Virus record (IMG/VR): IMGVR_UViG_3300013005_000022
Span: 1 to 54,442 of that record
Strand: one strand, 5' to 3'
DNA: 54,442 nucleotides
Source: a virus
Shown here: in pieces, positions 18,522 through 27,268 of the stretch
Numbering within the stretch: the stretch's first letter is position 1
How the letters are laid out: each line of letters starts with the position of its first letter
Translations under genes and position numbers: made by a program
The notes under the pieces: generated by a model
What the model saw: the letters and a program-made list of their open reading frames with translations, nothing else
Database searches by the model: none
Told to the model about the DNA's origin: nothing

Positions 18522-18538
18522 ACAAAACAAACATAAAT

Positions 18539-19561
18539 ATGAAATTACTTAACTTTAATGAGTTTGTTACTCATTTAAATGAATCACAAGAACTTCTATT
18601 AGAAGCTTTCAATTCTAGTATCTTACAAAGCGTTGTAACCAAACAACGTGAAGGAGGAATTGATAAGAAATTCTTCGATGCTCTCTCTAAAATAGGAGTG
18701 GCTGCCTCTGAGGTAACTAATTTAGATATTACTACTCTTGCTCCAGCCGATGCAGCTAAATATGCTGCCGCAAACCCAAACCAAATTCTAATTTATTATT
18801 CAACAACAGAAAAACCAAATCCTTACGTATCACCAGACGGTAAATACTATTATGGAACTATTAAAGCTGATGTTCCTTTGGCAGTTGTTAAAGGTAAATT
18901 GTTCATGGGGTTGGCTTATGATCGTTGGGCTTCTAAAGGTGGAAAAGCCGAATATAAGATAGTTGCTGGTACTGATGCTGGTACATCATTAGGTCTTGGA
19001 AATAAAGATTCTCGCGGATATGGTTCTAGTGGAATTAATACACTTAAGAAAATGGCCGATGTTTCAGATGTAGTTTATGCTATTAATCCGGATACCGTTC
19101 CATCTTCTAAAGCTCTAAAAGCAGAAAGATCAGAATCTAGAGCTGGTGCAATCGCATACAAAACAGATAAAGAATTCAAAGCGGAAAATCAATCTCGATA
19201 TGAAGCTATTCTAAGAGATCGTGCTTCTAATGAAGATATTGATAAAATGGTTGGTGATGCTATTGATACTCTTACTCAACAAATTAAAGATGCAATCGCT
19301 AAAGGTGCTAAAACTTCATACGGAGATGTTCTTATTGGTTTAAATCCTAAAGGAAGAGAAGTTAAGATGTCCGATGCCGGTCACTTAATGAGTACTATCC
19401 TAAGAGATTATGGAACATATGCATCTGCTAAAAATGACGAAATTGAATCAGAAAAACGTCACGGTGAAACTGATAGATACTATCGTAATCGTTCAGCAGA
19501 AGCGGCAAAAGCTATTAAAGACGGTCTTAATAAAATTAAGAACTTAAATTACGCTTGGTAA
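18539..19561 (+). CDS. Tagged internal-type protein, 340 residues
   Basis: Begins MKLLNFNEFVTHLNE, matching the capsid-targeting pattern with LNE. The body is Ala/Lys-rich and looks globular: DVPLAVVKGKLFMGLAYDRW, GTDAGTSLGLGNKDSRGYG, MSDAGHLMSTILRDYGTYA. I recognise no enzyme motif. At this size it is one of the larger members of the tagged set, so a carried enzyme or effector, as with T4 Alt, is worth testing. It is followed after one base by the next gene. Confidence 0.55.
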   Translation: MKLLNFNEFVTHLNESQELLLEAFNSSILQSVVTKQREGGIDKKFFDALSKIGVAASEVTNLDITTLAPADAAKYAAANPNQILIYYSTTEKPNPYVSPDGKYYYGTIKADVPLAVVKGKLFMGLAYDRWASKGGKAEYKIVAGTDAGTSLGLGNKDSRGYGSSGINTLKKMADVSDVVYAINPDTVPSSKALKAERSESRAGAIAYKTDKEFKAENQSRYEAILRDRASNEDIDKMVGDAIDTLTQQIKDAIAKGAKTSYGDVLIGLNPKGREVKMSDAGHLMSTILRDYGTYASAKNDEIESEKRHGETDRYYRNRSAEAAKAIKDGLNKIKNLNYAW

Positions 19562-19562
19562 T

Positions 19563-20219
19563 ATGCCATCAACCTCTATTGCACAACAAAGACTTATGGG
19601 TCAGGCTTACGCTCTCAAAACAGGAGAGCTTAAGTCTTCCGACTTAGATCCTAAATATCGTAAACAAATCGAAGATCTAGCCGCATCAATGTCCGAAAAA
19701 GACCTTAAAGATTTTGCTGAAACTTCACATAAAGGTTTACCACAAAAAGTAAAAGAAAATTATAAAATGAATAGACACGTTCCTACATTTGAATCATTTA
19801 TTAATGAATCAATTGATCGATTAGAACTTGACGAAGCCATTAAAATTAAATCAGGAACTGGACCATTCTATAAATACACCAGAGATCATAAATTAATCGA
19901 AAAGATTTTTAATGAGGCATTCAACGGTCAAGAAGATAAATTGCATAGTGCAAAATTCTTTAATACTGGTGCACCATGTATCAGATTTGAATTAAAAGAT
20001 AGAAGTGACTGGATGTTAATTTACTATCCAGGTCAAACTTATTTAGAAGATCATGGTTTAGGCAGTATTTCATTATATCCATACGGTCCACAAGAAAAAC
20101 GTTACGAAATTTTCTCGGTTGGTGTAAAAGGAAACCGAAAATTTGGTGATACCAAAATGACACCAGCTGAACTAAGAGATGCTACAAACGAACTTAAAGA
20201 TTGGGCATCTAAACAATAA
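19563..20219 (+). CDS. DUF3008-like domain joined to a tagged protein
   Basis: 218 residues in two parts. Residues 1-60 (MPSTSIAQQRLMGQAYALKT, then KDLKDFAETSHKGLP) match the small DUF3008-type phage/bacterial protein, which usually stands alone. Residue 69 is a Met (ATG 19767) that begins MNRHVPTFESFINE, a capsid-targeting tag in the middle of the frame, followed by a 135-residue domain (FYKYTRDHKLIEKIFNEAFN, ...DWMLIYYPGQTYLEDHG). Either two genes have fused in frame, or an internal start makes the tagged protein. Both may happen. Function unknown. Confidence 0.55.
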   Translation: MPSTSIAQQRLMGQAYALKTGELKSSDLDPKYRKQIEDLAASMSEKDLKDFAETSHKGLPQKVKENYKMNRHVPTFESFINESIDRLELDEAIKIKSGTGPFYKYTRDHKLIEKIFNEAFNGQEDKLHSAKFFNTGAPCIRFELKDRSDWMLIYYPGQTYLEDHGLGSISLYPYGPQEKRYEIFSVGVKGNRKFGDTKMTPAELRDATNELKDWASKQ

Positions 20220-20229
20220 AAACTATACA

Positions 20230-20538
20230 ATGACAAATAACTACATACCTACATTCGAATCATTCGTTAACGAATCCATAGACGTTAAATATTGGACGGA
20301 TTATAACGACGAAGCCGGAAGAACTTTTGCGGCTACGGAATTTGCCGAAAAATCAAAAGATTTTGACGGAACCTTCGAAGAAGCGGTAGATGATTGGAAT
20401 AATGAAGCCGATGGTCCCGAAAATCGCATCAAAGGAGCTCAAATTAAGAAGATTGAAAAGTTAGCAAAAGAATTCTTCAAAAAAACCGGATGGATCTCGA
20501 TTAATATTGTTCAGGCAATGATTATGCAAGAATCTTAA
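20230..20538 (+). CDS. Small tagged acidic protein
   Basis: 102 residues from ATG 20230. A start 17 codons upstream is possible but would place the tag inside the protein. It begins MTNNYIPTFESFVNE; the PTFESF core is also present in the preceding protein's internal tag, pointing to recent duplication of the leader. The rest is acidic and helical (WTDYNDEAGRTFAATEFAEK, IKKIEKLAKEFFKKTGW). Presumed head-packaged; function unknown. Confidence 0.55.
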   Translation: MTNNYIPTFESFVNESIDVKYWTDYNDEAGRTFAATEFAEKSKDFDGTFEEAVDDWNNEADGPENRIKGAQIKKIEKLAKEFFKKTGWISINIVQAMIMQES

Positions 20539-20540
20539 TA

Positions 20541-20777
20541 ATGAAACAAGTAAAAGAAAATACTGCTGCTGCGACACCTGCTTCTGTAAATGGAATGGGT
20601 GCTCCAGCATTGCCAGGAAATCCAGGAACTCAATCAGGTTTTGTTACACAAAAGACAGGATCTGGTGATATCCCTTATTCGTTGGTTAAAGGCCAACCGA
20701 AGAAAAAGAAGAAATCTTCGTTCAAGAAATTTAATGACTTCATTAAAGGAAGCGAAGAAGTTAGAACTGCCTTTTAA
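20541..20777 (+). CDS. Small protein carrying a copy of the capsid protein N-arm motif
   Basis: 78 residues. Residues 16-48 (VNGMGAPALPGNPGTQ, then TQKTGSGD) repeat the segment of the major capsid protein at its residues 53-85 (VNGMGATRFPGNPGTQ, then TQTTGSGD); I count 22 identities in 33 positions by eye. A PKKKKKSSFKKFNDFIKGSE tail follows, basic with a tag-like FNDFI. It may dock in the capsid lattice or bind the same partner as the capsid protein arm. Its stop-start spacing of two bases ties it to the tagged genes before it. Confidence 0.55.
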   Translation: MKQVKENTAAATPASVNGMGAPALPGNPGTQSGFVTQKTGSGDIPYSLVKGQPKKKKKSSFKKFNDFIKGSEEVRTAF

Positions 20778-20813
20778 GTTTAGCAGTTCTCATTAAAAGT
20801 ACTAAAATGGATA

Positions 20814-21050
20814 GTGACAGTAGTAAAAAGACAATTCAGGAAATTATCGTGGAGGACGATCTGCCTGATCCTAGCAACCTTCTTCAACCCACTCGGATTC
20901 GACGCCTTATTTGCTTTGGTGACGAAGCTGACGGGTTCTTATCTAATAACAGATATCATCTTCTATTCCATTTCGGGATTCTTTTTTGGGTTATACTTTT
21001 TAACAAATCCAAATAGAAGACTTTCCAAGCACCCCAAATCCGACATATAA
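20814..21050 (+). CDS. Small two-helix membrane protein
   Basis: 78 residues, starting at GTG; no in-frame ATG lies between this point and the preceding stop. Two hydrophobic segments are visible, about residues 15-37 (TICLILATFFNPLGFDALFA) and 43-62 (LITDIIFYSISGFFFGLYFL), with a basic N-terminus. An overlapping frame from ATG 20807 encodes a less protein-like sequence. Role unknown; possibilities include lysis control or superinfection exclusion. Confidence 0.5.
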   Translation: MTVVKRQFRKLSWRTICLILATFFNPLGFDALFALVTKLTGSYLITDIIFYSISGFFFGLYFLTNPNRRLSKHPKSDI

Positions 21051-21073
21051 TTTCATATAAATATAAAATCAAT

Positions 21074-21565
21074 ATGAAATTTCTAAAAGTACGTAATGTG
21101 AAGTCTCCTATCCGAGGAACTTCGAAATCGGCTGGTATAGACTTCTTTGTTCCTGATGAATGGAATGATGGTCAACCATATTCTCTTGCCCCTGGAGGTA
21201 GAATCCTAATTCCGAGTGGAATCAAAGTAAATGTAATTGATGGACACGCTCTTATTGCTTTTAATAAGAGTGGAATTGCTACGAAGAAAGGTATCGTCGT
21301 TGGTGCTGAAGTGGTTGATGAAGATTACCAAGGCGAAATTCATTTACATATTATAAACACAAACCAACCATCAGAAACATTTGGTGATGCAGCATATTCA
21401 TCGGATCCTGGTTATGTTGATATTATCCCAGGAGAAAAACTAATGCAATTTATATTGCTACCAGTTAATTACTCAATGCCTGAGGAAGTTGAAACTATCG
21501 ATGATCTATTTGATGGTGTTACTGAAAGAGGTGAAGGCGGGTTTGGATCAACTGGATTAAAATAA
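21074..21565 (+). CDS. dut: dUTPase
   Basis: 163 residues, trimeric dUTP diphosphatase type. It hydrolyses dUTP to dUMP and PPi, keeping uracil out of DNA and feeding dTMP synthesis. All five motifs are visible: SAGIDFF (1), NKSGIA (2), GAEVVDEDYQGEIHLHIIN (3), GEKLMQFILLPV (4) and ERGEGGFGSTG (5). It lies close to the ribonucleotide reductase genes, a natural metabolic partner. Confidence 0.92.
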   Translation: MKFLKVRNVKSPIRGTSKSAGIDFFVPDEWNDGQPYSLAPGGRILIPSGIKVNVIDGHALIAFNKSGIATKKGIVVGAEVVDEDYQGEIHLHIINTNQPSETFGDAAYSSDPGYVDIIPGEKLMQFILLPVNYSMPEEVETIDDLFDGVTERGEGGFGSTGLK

Positions 21566-21573
21566 AAGAACTT

Positions 21574-21801
21574 ATGGACTTACAAAATTTAAAAGGACCT
21601 GGTGTCGATTTATCTATGACAACTGCAGTAAAGTGCGAAGCTGAAGGTTGTGAGAATGAACGTTTTCGTGAAGTATACATGATACGCAAAATATCAGCTA
21701 TCGTCACCGGAAGCTCTAAAGATTCTTACATGCCTATCCCAACTTTCGAGTGCACTAAGTGTGGTCATATAAATAAAGAATTCGCCATTAAAACAAAGTA
21801 A
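21574..21801 (+). CDS. Small zinc-ribbon protein
   Basis: 75 residues with two Cys pairs spaced as in a zinc ribbon: CEAEGCENE and CTKCGH, separated by a strand-rich middle (EVYMIRKISAIVTGS, MPIPTFEC). Proteins of this layout occur in marine T4-like phages near the DNA polymerase. It ends next to the polymerase start. A structural or regulatory metal-binding role is likely; the target is unknown. Confidence 0.6.
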   Translation: MDLQNLKGPGVDLSMTTAVKCEAEGCENERFREVYMIRKISAIVTGSSKDSYMPIPTFECTKCGHINKEFAIKTK

Positions 21802-23202
21802 ATGATATTAGACATCGAAAACAACTTCAACGAATTAACCGTTTCTTATTTCAATAAGGAAGGAAATATTCGCTTAAAAAAGTACAAATTGACCGAAGAG
21901 CAATGCTCAAATTGGCGAATCTGTTCAGAATCCGATTCAAAAAAATCCGATCAATTTCGTAATTGGGATGGTAAAGCAGTAAAGAAAGTTAAAGATAAAC
22001 GTCTTCAAAAATTCTCCATCTATGAATTTATTAACAATTTAGAAGACGAAGATAAAGACGAAATCATTGGTTTTCATCTACCAAAAATACAATCTGTCGA
22101 TATTGAAACAGAAGTAATTGATTCTTTCCCTGATCCTAATGTTGCTCGAGAAAGAATTACCACTATTGCAATATCTACCGAAACAAATAAAACTATTGTA
22201 CTCGGTTGGAAACAAATCAGTAAAGAACAAGAGAAAGAAATATTCGATAAACATCGTGAATACCTAAAGAACTTCGGTGATTGGGACTTTAAATATATCT
22301 GTTTTGAAGATGAATTCAATATGATGTACACCTTTGTTAATAAGTTTATTCCAAACTTCTCGGTAATGATCGGTTGGAACTTTATGAACTTTGACTGGAA
22401 ATACATCTATAATCGTTGCAAAAAGCTCGGAATAGATATAACTGCCGCATCACCTAGTAGAAAAGTACAAGGTAACGATAACATCTTAATGCACGTAGGT
22501 ATTATTGACTATCTTGACATCTACCGAAGATGGGATAGAACAGTAGCTATTAAAGAAAGTAATTCACTTGATTTTGTGGCTAATGCTGTTTTAGGAACAA
22601 CTAAATTAAAGTATAACGGTACACTACAAGAACTATACGATAATGATTATGACAAATATATTTTGTATAATGCCGTCGATGCTGCTTTGGTGTCTTTAAT
22701 ACACAGAAAATTAAAAACTCTTAATATGGTATTCTCCATTGGATGTATTTGTAGTATTCCCATCTATCGAGCTTCTTCGGCGGTGAATGTTACTGAAGCG
22801 CTTCTTTGGAAAGGTTATTATAAAAGAAATCAAGTAATTGCCGATGATAGAACGGAAAAGGTTAAAGGTTCTTACGAAGGTGCTTATGTTAAAGAACCTG
22901 AACCTGGAATGTTTAAAGCAGCAACCTGTTTCGATTATGCTTCTCTATATCCTTCAATTATGCGTCAATATAATGTTTCACCAGAATCATTCTTACGAAA
23001 AGAACAAAATCAACAAAATCTAGAAAAATATCGTCAAGATCCCAATTTCGTCGTATCAGTCACTGGTGCAATATATGATAACTCTAAGGTATCTGTGTTA
23101 AAAGAAATTCTAACCGACCTTTATACAGAACGTAAAACGAATAAGAATCGTGGTCTCGATATTGAAAGATCTCTAATTAAAATAACAAAGAAAAATGCCT
23201 AA
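21802..23202 (+). CDS. 43: DNA polymerase family B, N-terminal piece (exonuclease and motif A)
   Basis: 466 residues, the first half of a T4 gp43-type replicative polymerase. The 3'-5' proofreading exonuclease shows VDIETE (D100, E102), NFMNFDWKYI and YNAVDAAL. The palm begins with motif A, FDYASLYPSIMRQ (D378). The frame stops within the fingers, before motif B. The rest of the enzyme is encoded about 4 kb downstream (27261-28469). Together the pieces give 868 residues, close to T4 gp43 (898), so little or nothing has been lost. The stop overlaps the nrdB start by eight bases. The two proteins probably assemble into one enzyme. Confidence 0.88.
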   Translation: MILDIENNFNELTVSYFNKEGNIRLKKYKLTEEQCSNWRICSESDSKKSDQFRNWDGKAVKKVKDKRLQKFSIYEFINNLEDEDKDEIIGFHLPKIQSVDIETEVIDSFPDPNVARERITTIAISTETNKTIVLGWKQISKEQEKEIFDKHREYLKNFGDWDFKYICFEDEFNMMYTFVNKFIPNFSVMIGWNFMNFDWKYIYNRCKKLGIDITAASPSRKVQGNDNILMHVGIIDYLDIYRRWDRTVAIKESNSLDFVANAVLGTTKLKYNGTLQELYDNDYDKYILYNAVDAALVSLIHRKLKTLNMVFSIGCICSIPIYRASSAVNVTEALLWKGYYKRNQVIADDRTEKVKGSYEGAYVKEPEPGMFKAATCFDYASLYPSIMRQYNVSPESFLRKEQNQQNLEKYRQDPNFVVSVTGAIYDNSKVSVLKEILTDLYTERKTNKNRGLDIERSLIKITKKNA

Positions 23203-24199
23203 ATTATTCGAAGAACGTATTGAATACAAGCCCTTTGAGTACCCTGTGTACTACAACGAAGGATGGTTAAAACAAATGCAAGCATTTTGGTTACATACTG
23301 AAATACAAATGCAAGGTGATGTAAAAGATTGGAAAGAACATCTACTTCCACACGAAAAACACCTTGTTGGAAATATCCTTCTTGGTTTTGCTCAAACTGA
23401 ATGTGCTGTTTCTGATTATTGGACCGGAATGGTAACCAAATGGTTTCCTAAACATGAAATCAAACAAATGGCTATGGCATTTGGCTCTCAAGAAACTATA
23501 CATGCTACTGCATACTCATATCTTAACGAGACTTTAGGTCTTGAAGATTTTGCTGCCTTTATGCATGAGCCTACTATCGCTGCCAAATTCGAATTCTTAC
23601 TTTCAACCGAATCTGATTATACCCACGAAGATTTACTAAAATCTGCTAAAGCTAGAAAAGATGCTGCAAGATCTCTTGCTATATTCTCGGGATTCGCTGA
23701 AGGAGTTTCTTTATACTCATCTTTTGCAGTTTTATACTCTTTCCAAATGAGAAATATGCTTAAAGGAATTGGTCAACAAATGAAATGGTCAGTAAGAGAC
23801 GAATCTCTACATTCGAAAATGGGTTGTCAATTATTCCGTCATATGTGTGAAGAATATCCAGAATTAAAAGAAGATGTTCGTGGAGAAGTTGAATATGCCG
23901 CGAAACTTATGGTAGAAATGGAGCATAAATTTATAGATAAAATATTCGAAAATGGAGATCTTCTAAATCTTAAAGCATATGATGTTAAAAACTTTATATC
24001 TCGTAGAGCTAACGAAAAACTTTTAGAATTAGGTTACGAACCAATTATGAATTATGATATCGAATCAGCTAACGAACTTGAATGGTTCGATCATTTAACT
24101 GGTGGAACTACTCACACAGACTTTTTTGCTATCAGATCTACTGATTATGCAAAAGCCGGTGAAAATGAAAACTGGTCAGATGAAGAATTATGGAATTAA
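23195..24199 (+). CDS. nrdB: Ribonucleotide reductase small subunit (class I)
   Basis: 334 residues. It holds the diiron/tyrosyl radical that NrdA uses to reduce ribonucleotides. Likely ligands and radical site: ETIHATAY (E100, H103, radical Y107), EGVSLY (E169), RDESLHSKMG (E203, H206) and an acidic residue in QTECAVSDYW at the first ligand position. It begins inside the last codons of the polymerase N-terminal piece, an arrangement expected if the reductase genes were inserted into the polymerase gene. nrdA follows at once. Confidence 0.9.
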   Translation: MPKLFEERIEYKPFEYPVYYNEGWLKQMQAFWLHTEIQMQGDVKDWKEHLLPHEKHLVGNILLGFAQTECAVSDYWTGMVTKWFPKHEIKQMAMAFGSQETIHATAYSYLNETLGLEDFAAFMHEPTIAAKFEFLLSTESDYTHEDLLKSAKARKDAARSLAIFSGFAEGVSLYSSFAVLYSFQMRNMLKGIGQQMKWSVRDESLHSKMGCQLFRHMCEEYPELKEDVRGEVEYAAKLMVEMEHKFIDKIFENGDLLNLKAYDVKNFISRRANEKLLELGYEPIMNYDIESANELEWFDHLTGGTTHTDFFAIRSTDYAKAGENENWSDEELWN

Positions 24200-24214
24200 A
24201 AATTAAGTAAATAT

Positions 24215-26023
24215 ATGGAAGAAAAGAAAGACAACGTAAATCATCACGGTTCCGAATTAGGATGGGAACTAGGAGTGGATTTTCCTATTTGGGGAAATAC
24301 CGAGATTTATGTAAAGACGATATCTAAAGGATATCTATTAAAAGGTGAAACTCCAAAGGACGCCTATTGGAGAGTGTGTACAACAGTTGCTAGACGATTA
24401 GGAAAGCCGGAAATGGCTTCCAAATTCTTTGATTATATTTGGAAAGGTTGGTTAAATTTAGCTACTCCTGTTTTATCTAATACTGGAACTGAACGCGGTT
24501 TACCTATCTCATGTTTTGGTATTGATGTTGCTGATTCAATTTTTGATATTGGTACCAAGAACCTAGAACTTATGTTATTAGCAAAACATGGTGGAGGTGT
24601 TGGTGTTGGAATTAACCAAATCCGTTCTGCCGGAACTGTAATTAAAAACAATGGAACTTCTGATGGAGTTGTTCCATTTTGTAAAATTTATGATTCAACG
24701 ATCTTAGCTACTTCACAAGGAAGTGTTCGTCGAGGTGCTGCTTCAGTAAATATCGATATTGAACACAATGACTTTTGGGAATGGTTAGAGATCCGTGAAC
24801 CAAAAGGTGACGTTAATCGTCAATCGCTAAACCTACATCAATGTGTTATTGTCTCTGATGCATTTATGCAAAAAGTTGAACAAGGTGACAAAGAAGCAAG
24901 AGCTCGATGGACTGCGGTAATTCGTAAACGTCGTACAACAGGTGAACCATATATCATGTACAAAGGAAATGTTAATCGCAACAATCCTGAAGCTTACAAG
25001 AATAATGGTTTGAAAGTTTACATGACTAATATCTGTTCGGAAATTACATTACATACCGACGAATCCCACTCATTTGTTTGTTGCTTATCTTCTATTAACC
25101 TTGCAAAATATGATGAGTGGAAAGATACTGATCTTATTTACACATCAACTTGGTTCTTAGATGGTGTACTTGAAGAATTCATTCAAAAGGCCAAATACAT
25201 GAGCGGATTCACTAATTCAGTTAGATCTGCCGAAAAAGGAAGAGCTTTAGGACTAGGAGTTTTAGGATGGCACACTTACCTACAAGATAAAGGAATTCCT
25301 TTTGAAGGTCTTCTTGCTCAATTTGAAACTCGTAAAATATTCTCTCAAATTAAAATTGAATCTGAACAAGCTTCTAGAGATATGGCAAGAGAATATGGCG
25401 AGCCACTATGGTGTATTGGAACTGGAATGCGTAATACTCACTTAAGAGCAATTGCCCCAACCGTTTCAAATTCTAAATTGAGTGGGAATGTTTCTGCTGG
25501 TATTGAACCATGGGCAGCAAACGTATTCACCGAACAAACTGCTAAAGGAACATTCATTCGTAAAAATCCTACACTAGAGAAATTCCTGAAACGTATGAAA
25601 CGTAACCAAAAAGAAGTTTGGGATCAAATACTTATTGATGGTGGATCTGTACAAGGGCTACAATTCTTAGATGATTGGTTCTTTCACGGAGATACCTTAG
25701 TAAATAAAGAAAAAGCAGAAACTCTATCTCAAATTGAACGTTCTGAGTTAATTCCTTTCAAAGATGTATTTAAGACATTCAAAGAAATTAATCAATTAGA
25801 ACTTGTTAAGCAAGCTGGTCTACGTCAACAATACATTGACCAATCCGTTTCTTTGAATCTTGCATTCCCTACGGAAGCTACTCCCAAGTTCATTAATCAA
25901 GTTCACATGGAAGCCTATAAACAAGGAATCAAAACGCTTTATTACATGAGAACCGAATCTGTTCTTCGAGGTGATATTGCCGCTAAAGCACTCGATGAAA
26001 ATTGTTTATCTTGCGACGGATAG
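24215..26023 (+). CDS. nrdA: Ribonucleotide reductase large subunit (class I), compact form
   Basis: 602 residues, shorter than E. coli NrdA (761). It starts almost directly in the catalytic domain, so the N-terminal ATP-cone that senses dATP is missing. Visible motifs: SCFG (C100) and FVCCLSS (C289/C290) for the disulfide pair region, NICSEI with the thiyl-radical C274 and E276, QGSVRRGA, and a C-terminal CLSCDG tail (C597, C600) for reduction by thioredoxin-type proteins. Loss of the cone would free dNTP production from dATP feedback. It is followed by a terminator. Confidence 0.9.
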   Translation: MEEKKDNVNHHGSELGWELGVDFPIWGNTEIYVKTISKGYLLKGETPKDAYWRVCTTVARRLGKPEMASKFFDYIWKGWLNLATPVLSNTGTERGLPISCFGIDVADSIFDIGTKNLELMLLAKHGGGVGVGINQIRSAGTVIKNNGTSDGVVPFCKIYDSTILATSQGSVRRGAASVNIDIEHNDFWEWLEIREPKGDVNRQSLNLHQCVIVSDAFMQKVEQGDKEARARWTAVIRKRRTTGEPYIMYKGNVNRNNPEAYKNNGLKVYMTNICSEITLHTDESHSFVCCLSSINLAKYDEWKDTDLIYTSTWFLDGVLEEFIQKAKYMSGFTNSVRSAEKGRALGLGVLGWHTYLQDKGIPFEGLLAQFETRKIFSQIKIESEQASRDMAREYGEPLWCIGTGMRNTHLRAIAPTVSNSKLSGNVSAGIEPWAANVFTEQTAKGTFIRKNPTLEKFLKRMKRNQKEVWDQILIDGGSVQGLQFLDDWFFHGDTLVNKEKAETLSQIERSELIPFKDVFKTFKEINQLELVKQAGLRQQYIDQSVSLNLAFPTEATPKFINQVHMEAYKQGIKTLYYMRTESVLRGDIAAKALDENCLSCDG

Positions 26024-26044
26024 ACTTAAATTATTAACAATATT

Positions 26045-26074
26045 AAGGGATTCATTTATATGGATCCCTTTTTT
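26045..26074 (+). terminator. Intrinsic terminator after nrdA
   Basis: Stem AAGGGAT (26045-26051) with ATCCCTT (26064-26070), then a T run. It ends the polymerase-nrdBA transcript before the clamp region. Confidence 0.7.
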
Positions 26075-26087
26075 CATATAATTAAAT

Positions 26088-26318
26088 ATGGCGATACTAC
26101 ATCACTTAAGAAAACCAAAGGCTAAATGCGACATTATCTTCGAAGAAGATTTAGCTATGGATGAAGATGGTTGGTTTATTACAGTCAAACATGTACAAAA
26201 GAACAACGGCAAAATTACCAGAGAATCTTGCATAATTCTAAAAAACGTAAGCTCTTGGTTAGATCCTTACTTACGTGAAGGATATGTAGATCTTACTACC
26301 GAAACAAATCAATCATAA
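26088..26318 (+). CDS. Small protein, 76 residues, unknown
   Basis: A basic N-terminus (ILHHLRKPKAKCDIIFEED) is followed by a mixed strand/helix body (DGWFITVKHVQKNNGKITRE, SWLDPYLREGYVDL). No family recognised. It lies between the nrdA terminator and the clamp gene. Confidence 0.5.
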   Translation: MAILHHLRKPKAKCDIIFEEDLAMDEDGWFITVKHVQKNNGKITRESCIILKNVSSWLDPYLREGYVDLTTETNQS

Positions 26319-26340
26319 AATAATAAACAAAATCAATAAA

Positions 26341-27087
26341 ATGAAAATTAAAATCAAGAAGATTTCCGTAGCAAATCTATCAATGTTAGTAAGAAAAATG
26401 TTGCTAATGGATAATTCAATCTATTTGAATTTCGATAGCGAAAGAATTTGGTCAGATGTTTATACTCCAACTAAGGATGTTGTAAAATCTAATCATTTAC
26501 CTATTAATGACGTATTCGAATTCGAATCACCAGTATCTCAACCAATCAAATTATCTTTTTATTCAGGTGCCAAACTACTTGAATGTTTGAAATATTTCGA
26601 TGCCCATCATTTATCCGCTGAAGTATCTTGTTTTGAAGATCTAGAAGATAAATTAACTTATGCCGATAAAATAATCTTACAAGATCAAAAACTTAAAATT
26701 GAAATTGCTTGCCAAGATATATCATTAGGGTTTACTTCAATGACTCCGGATCAAACTGTTCGAGCATTCGATCTTGGTTCTGAAGAATATCAATTCACTC
26801 TAGCTGCCGAAGACTTTAATAAAATCGTATCTCTTCAAACATTCGATAAAAGCGAATTGTTATCTATTTACTCCGATGAAAATGGTGTTCATGTAAAAAC
26901 TGATGGTTTTGATATTATTGTAGATGATCGAGTAAAAATCAAAACAACTCCTAAAAATATCTTCAAATCATTCTTATCTAGAATTGATAAAGAAACATAT
27001 CGTATTCACGTTTGTTCTAATAAATTAATTCTTGATTCAACCGAAACAAACACAAAATTAGCTTTAAACCTAGCAATAACAGAATAA
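26341..27087 (+). CDS. 45: Sliding clamp-like protein (gp45-type)
   Basis: 248 residues (T4 gp45 is 228). A sliding clamp tethers the polymerase and, in T4, also activates late transcription through gp55 and gp33. The sequence is rich in alternating strands and has two comparable halves. Clamp-like elements include KLSFYSGAKLLECLKYFD, EEYQFTLAAEDFNKIVSLQ, LLSIYSDENGVHVKTDGF and a closing LILDSTETNTKLALNLAI. Its position between the two polymerase pieces supports the call. Sequence similarity alone is weak, so structure prediction would be decisive. Confidence 0.55.
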   Translation: MKIKIKKISVANLSMLVRKMLLMDNSIYLNFDSERIWSDVYTPTKDVVKSNHLPINDVFEFESPVSQPIKLSFYSGAKLLECLKYFDAHHLSAEVSCFEDLEDKLTYADKIILQDQKLKIEIACQDISLGFTSMTPDQTVRAFDLGSEEYQFTLAAEDFNKIVSLQTFDKSELLSIYSDENGVHVKTDGFDIIVDDRVKIKTTPKNIFKSFLSRIDKETYRIHVCSNKLILDSTETNTKLALNLAITE

Positions 27088-27091
27088 ACAT

Positions 27092-27268
27092 ATGTACAAC
27101 TTATACAGCAAATACATTCATTACAACGAATACACACAAAAATGGTACGTATTCGAGCGTTCAGAAGCTACTCATTATCTAAATGATTCTGCTAAGCTTA
27201 AAACATTAAAAGAATATAAATCAATCGAGGATCTATTAAAGGACCATAAAAAAGAAACAAATGATTAA
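27092..27268 (+). CDS. Small protein before the polymerase C-terminal piece, 58 residues
   Basis: ATG 27092 opens a frame encoding MYNLYSKYIHYNEYTQKWYV and ending LLKDHKKETND, with stop 27266-27268. It overlaps the next start by eight bases, the same kind of overlap as between the polymerase N-terminal piece and nrdB. Tyr-rich and helical; function unknown. Confidence 0.5.
   Translation: MYNLYSKYIHYNEYTQKWYVFERSEATHYLNDSAKLKTLKEYKSIEDLLKDHKKETND

Noticed and set aside
20807-21016. 69-residue frame MDSDSSKKTIQEIIVEDDLP... from an ATG
   Set aside because: Overlaps the two-helix membrane protein in another frame; that frame has clear transmembrane segments while this one degrades into irregular sequence after residue 30.
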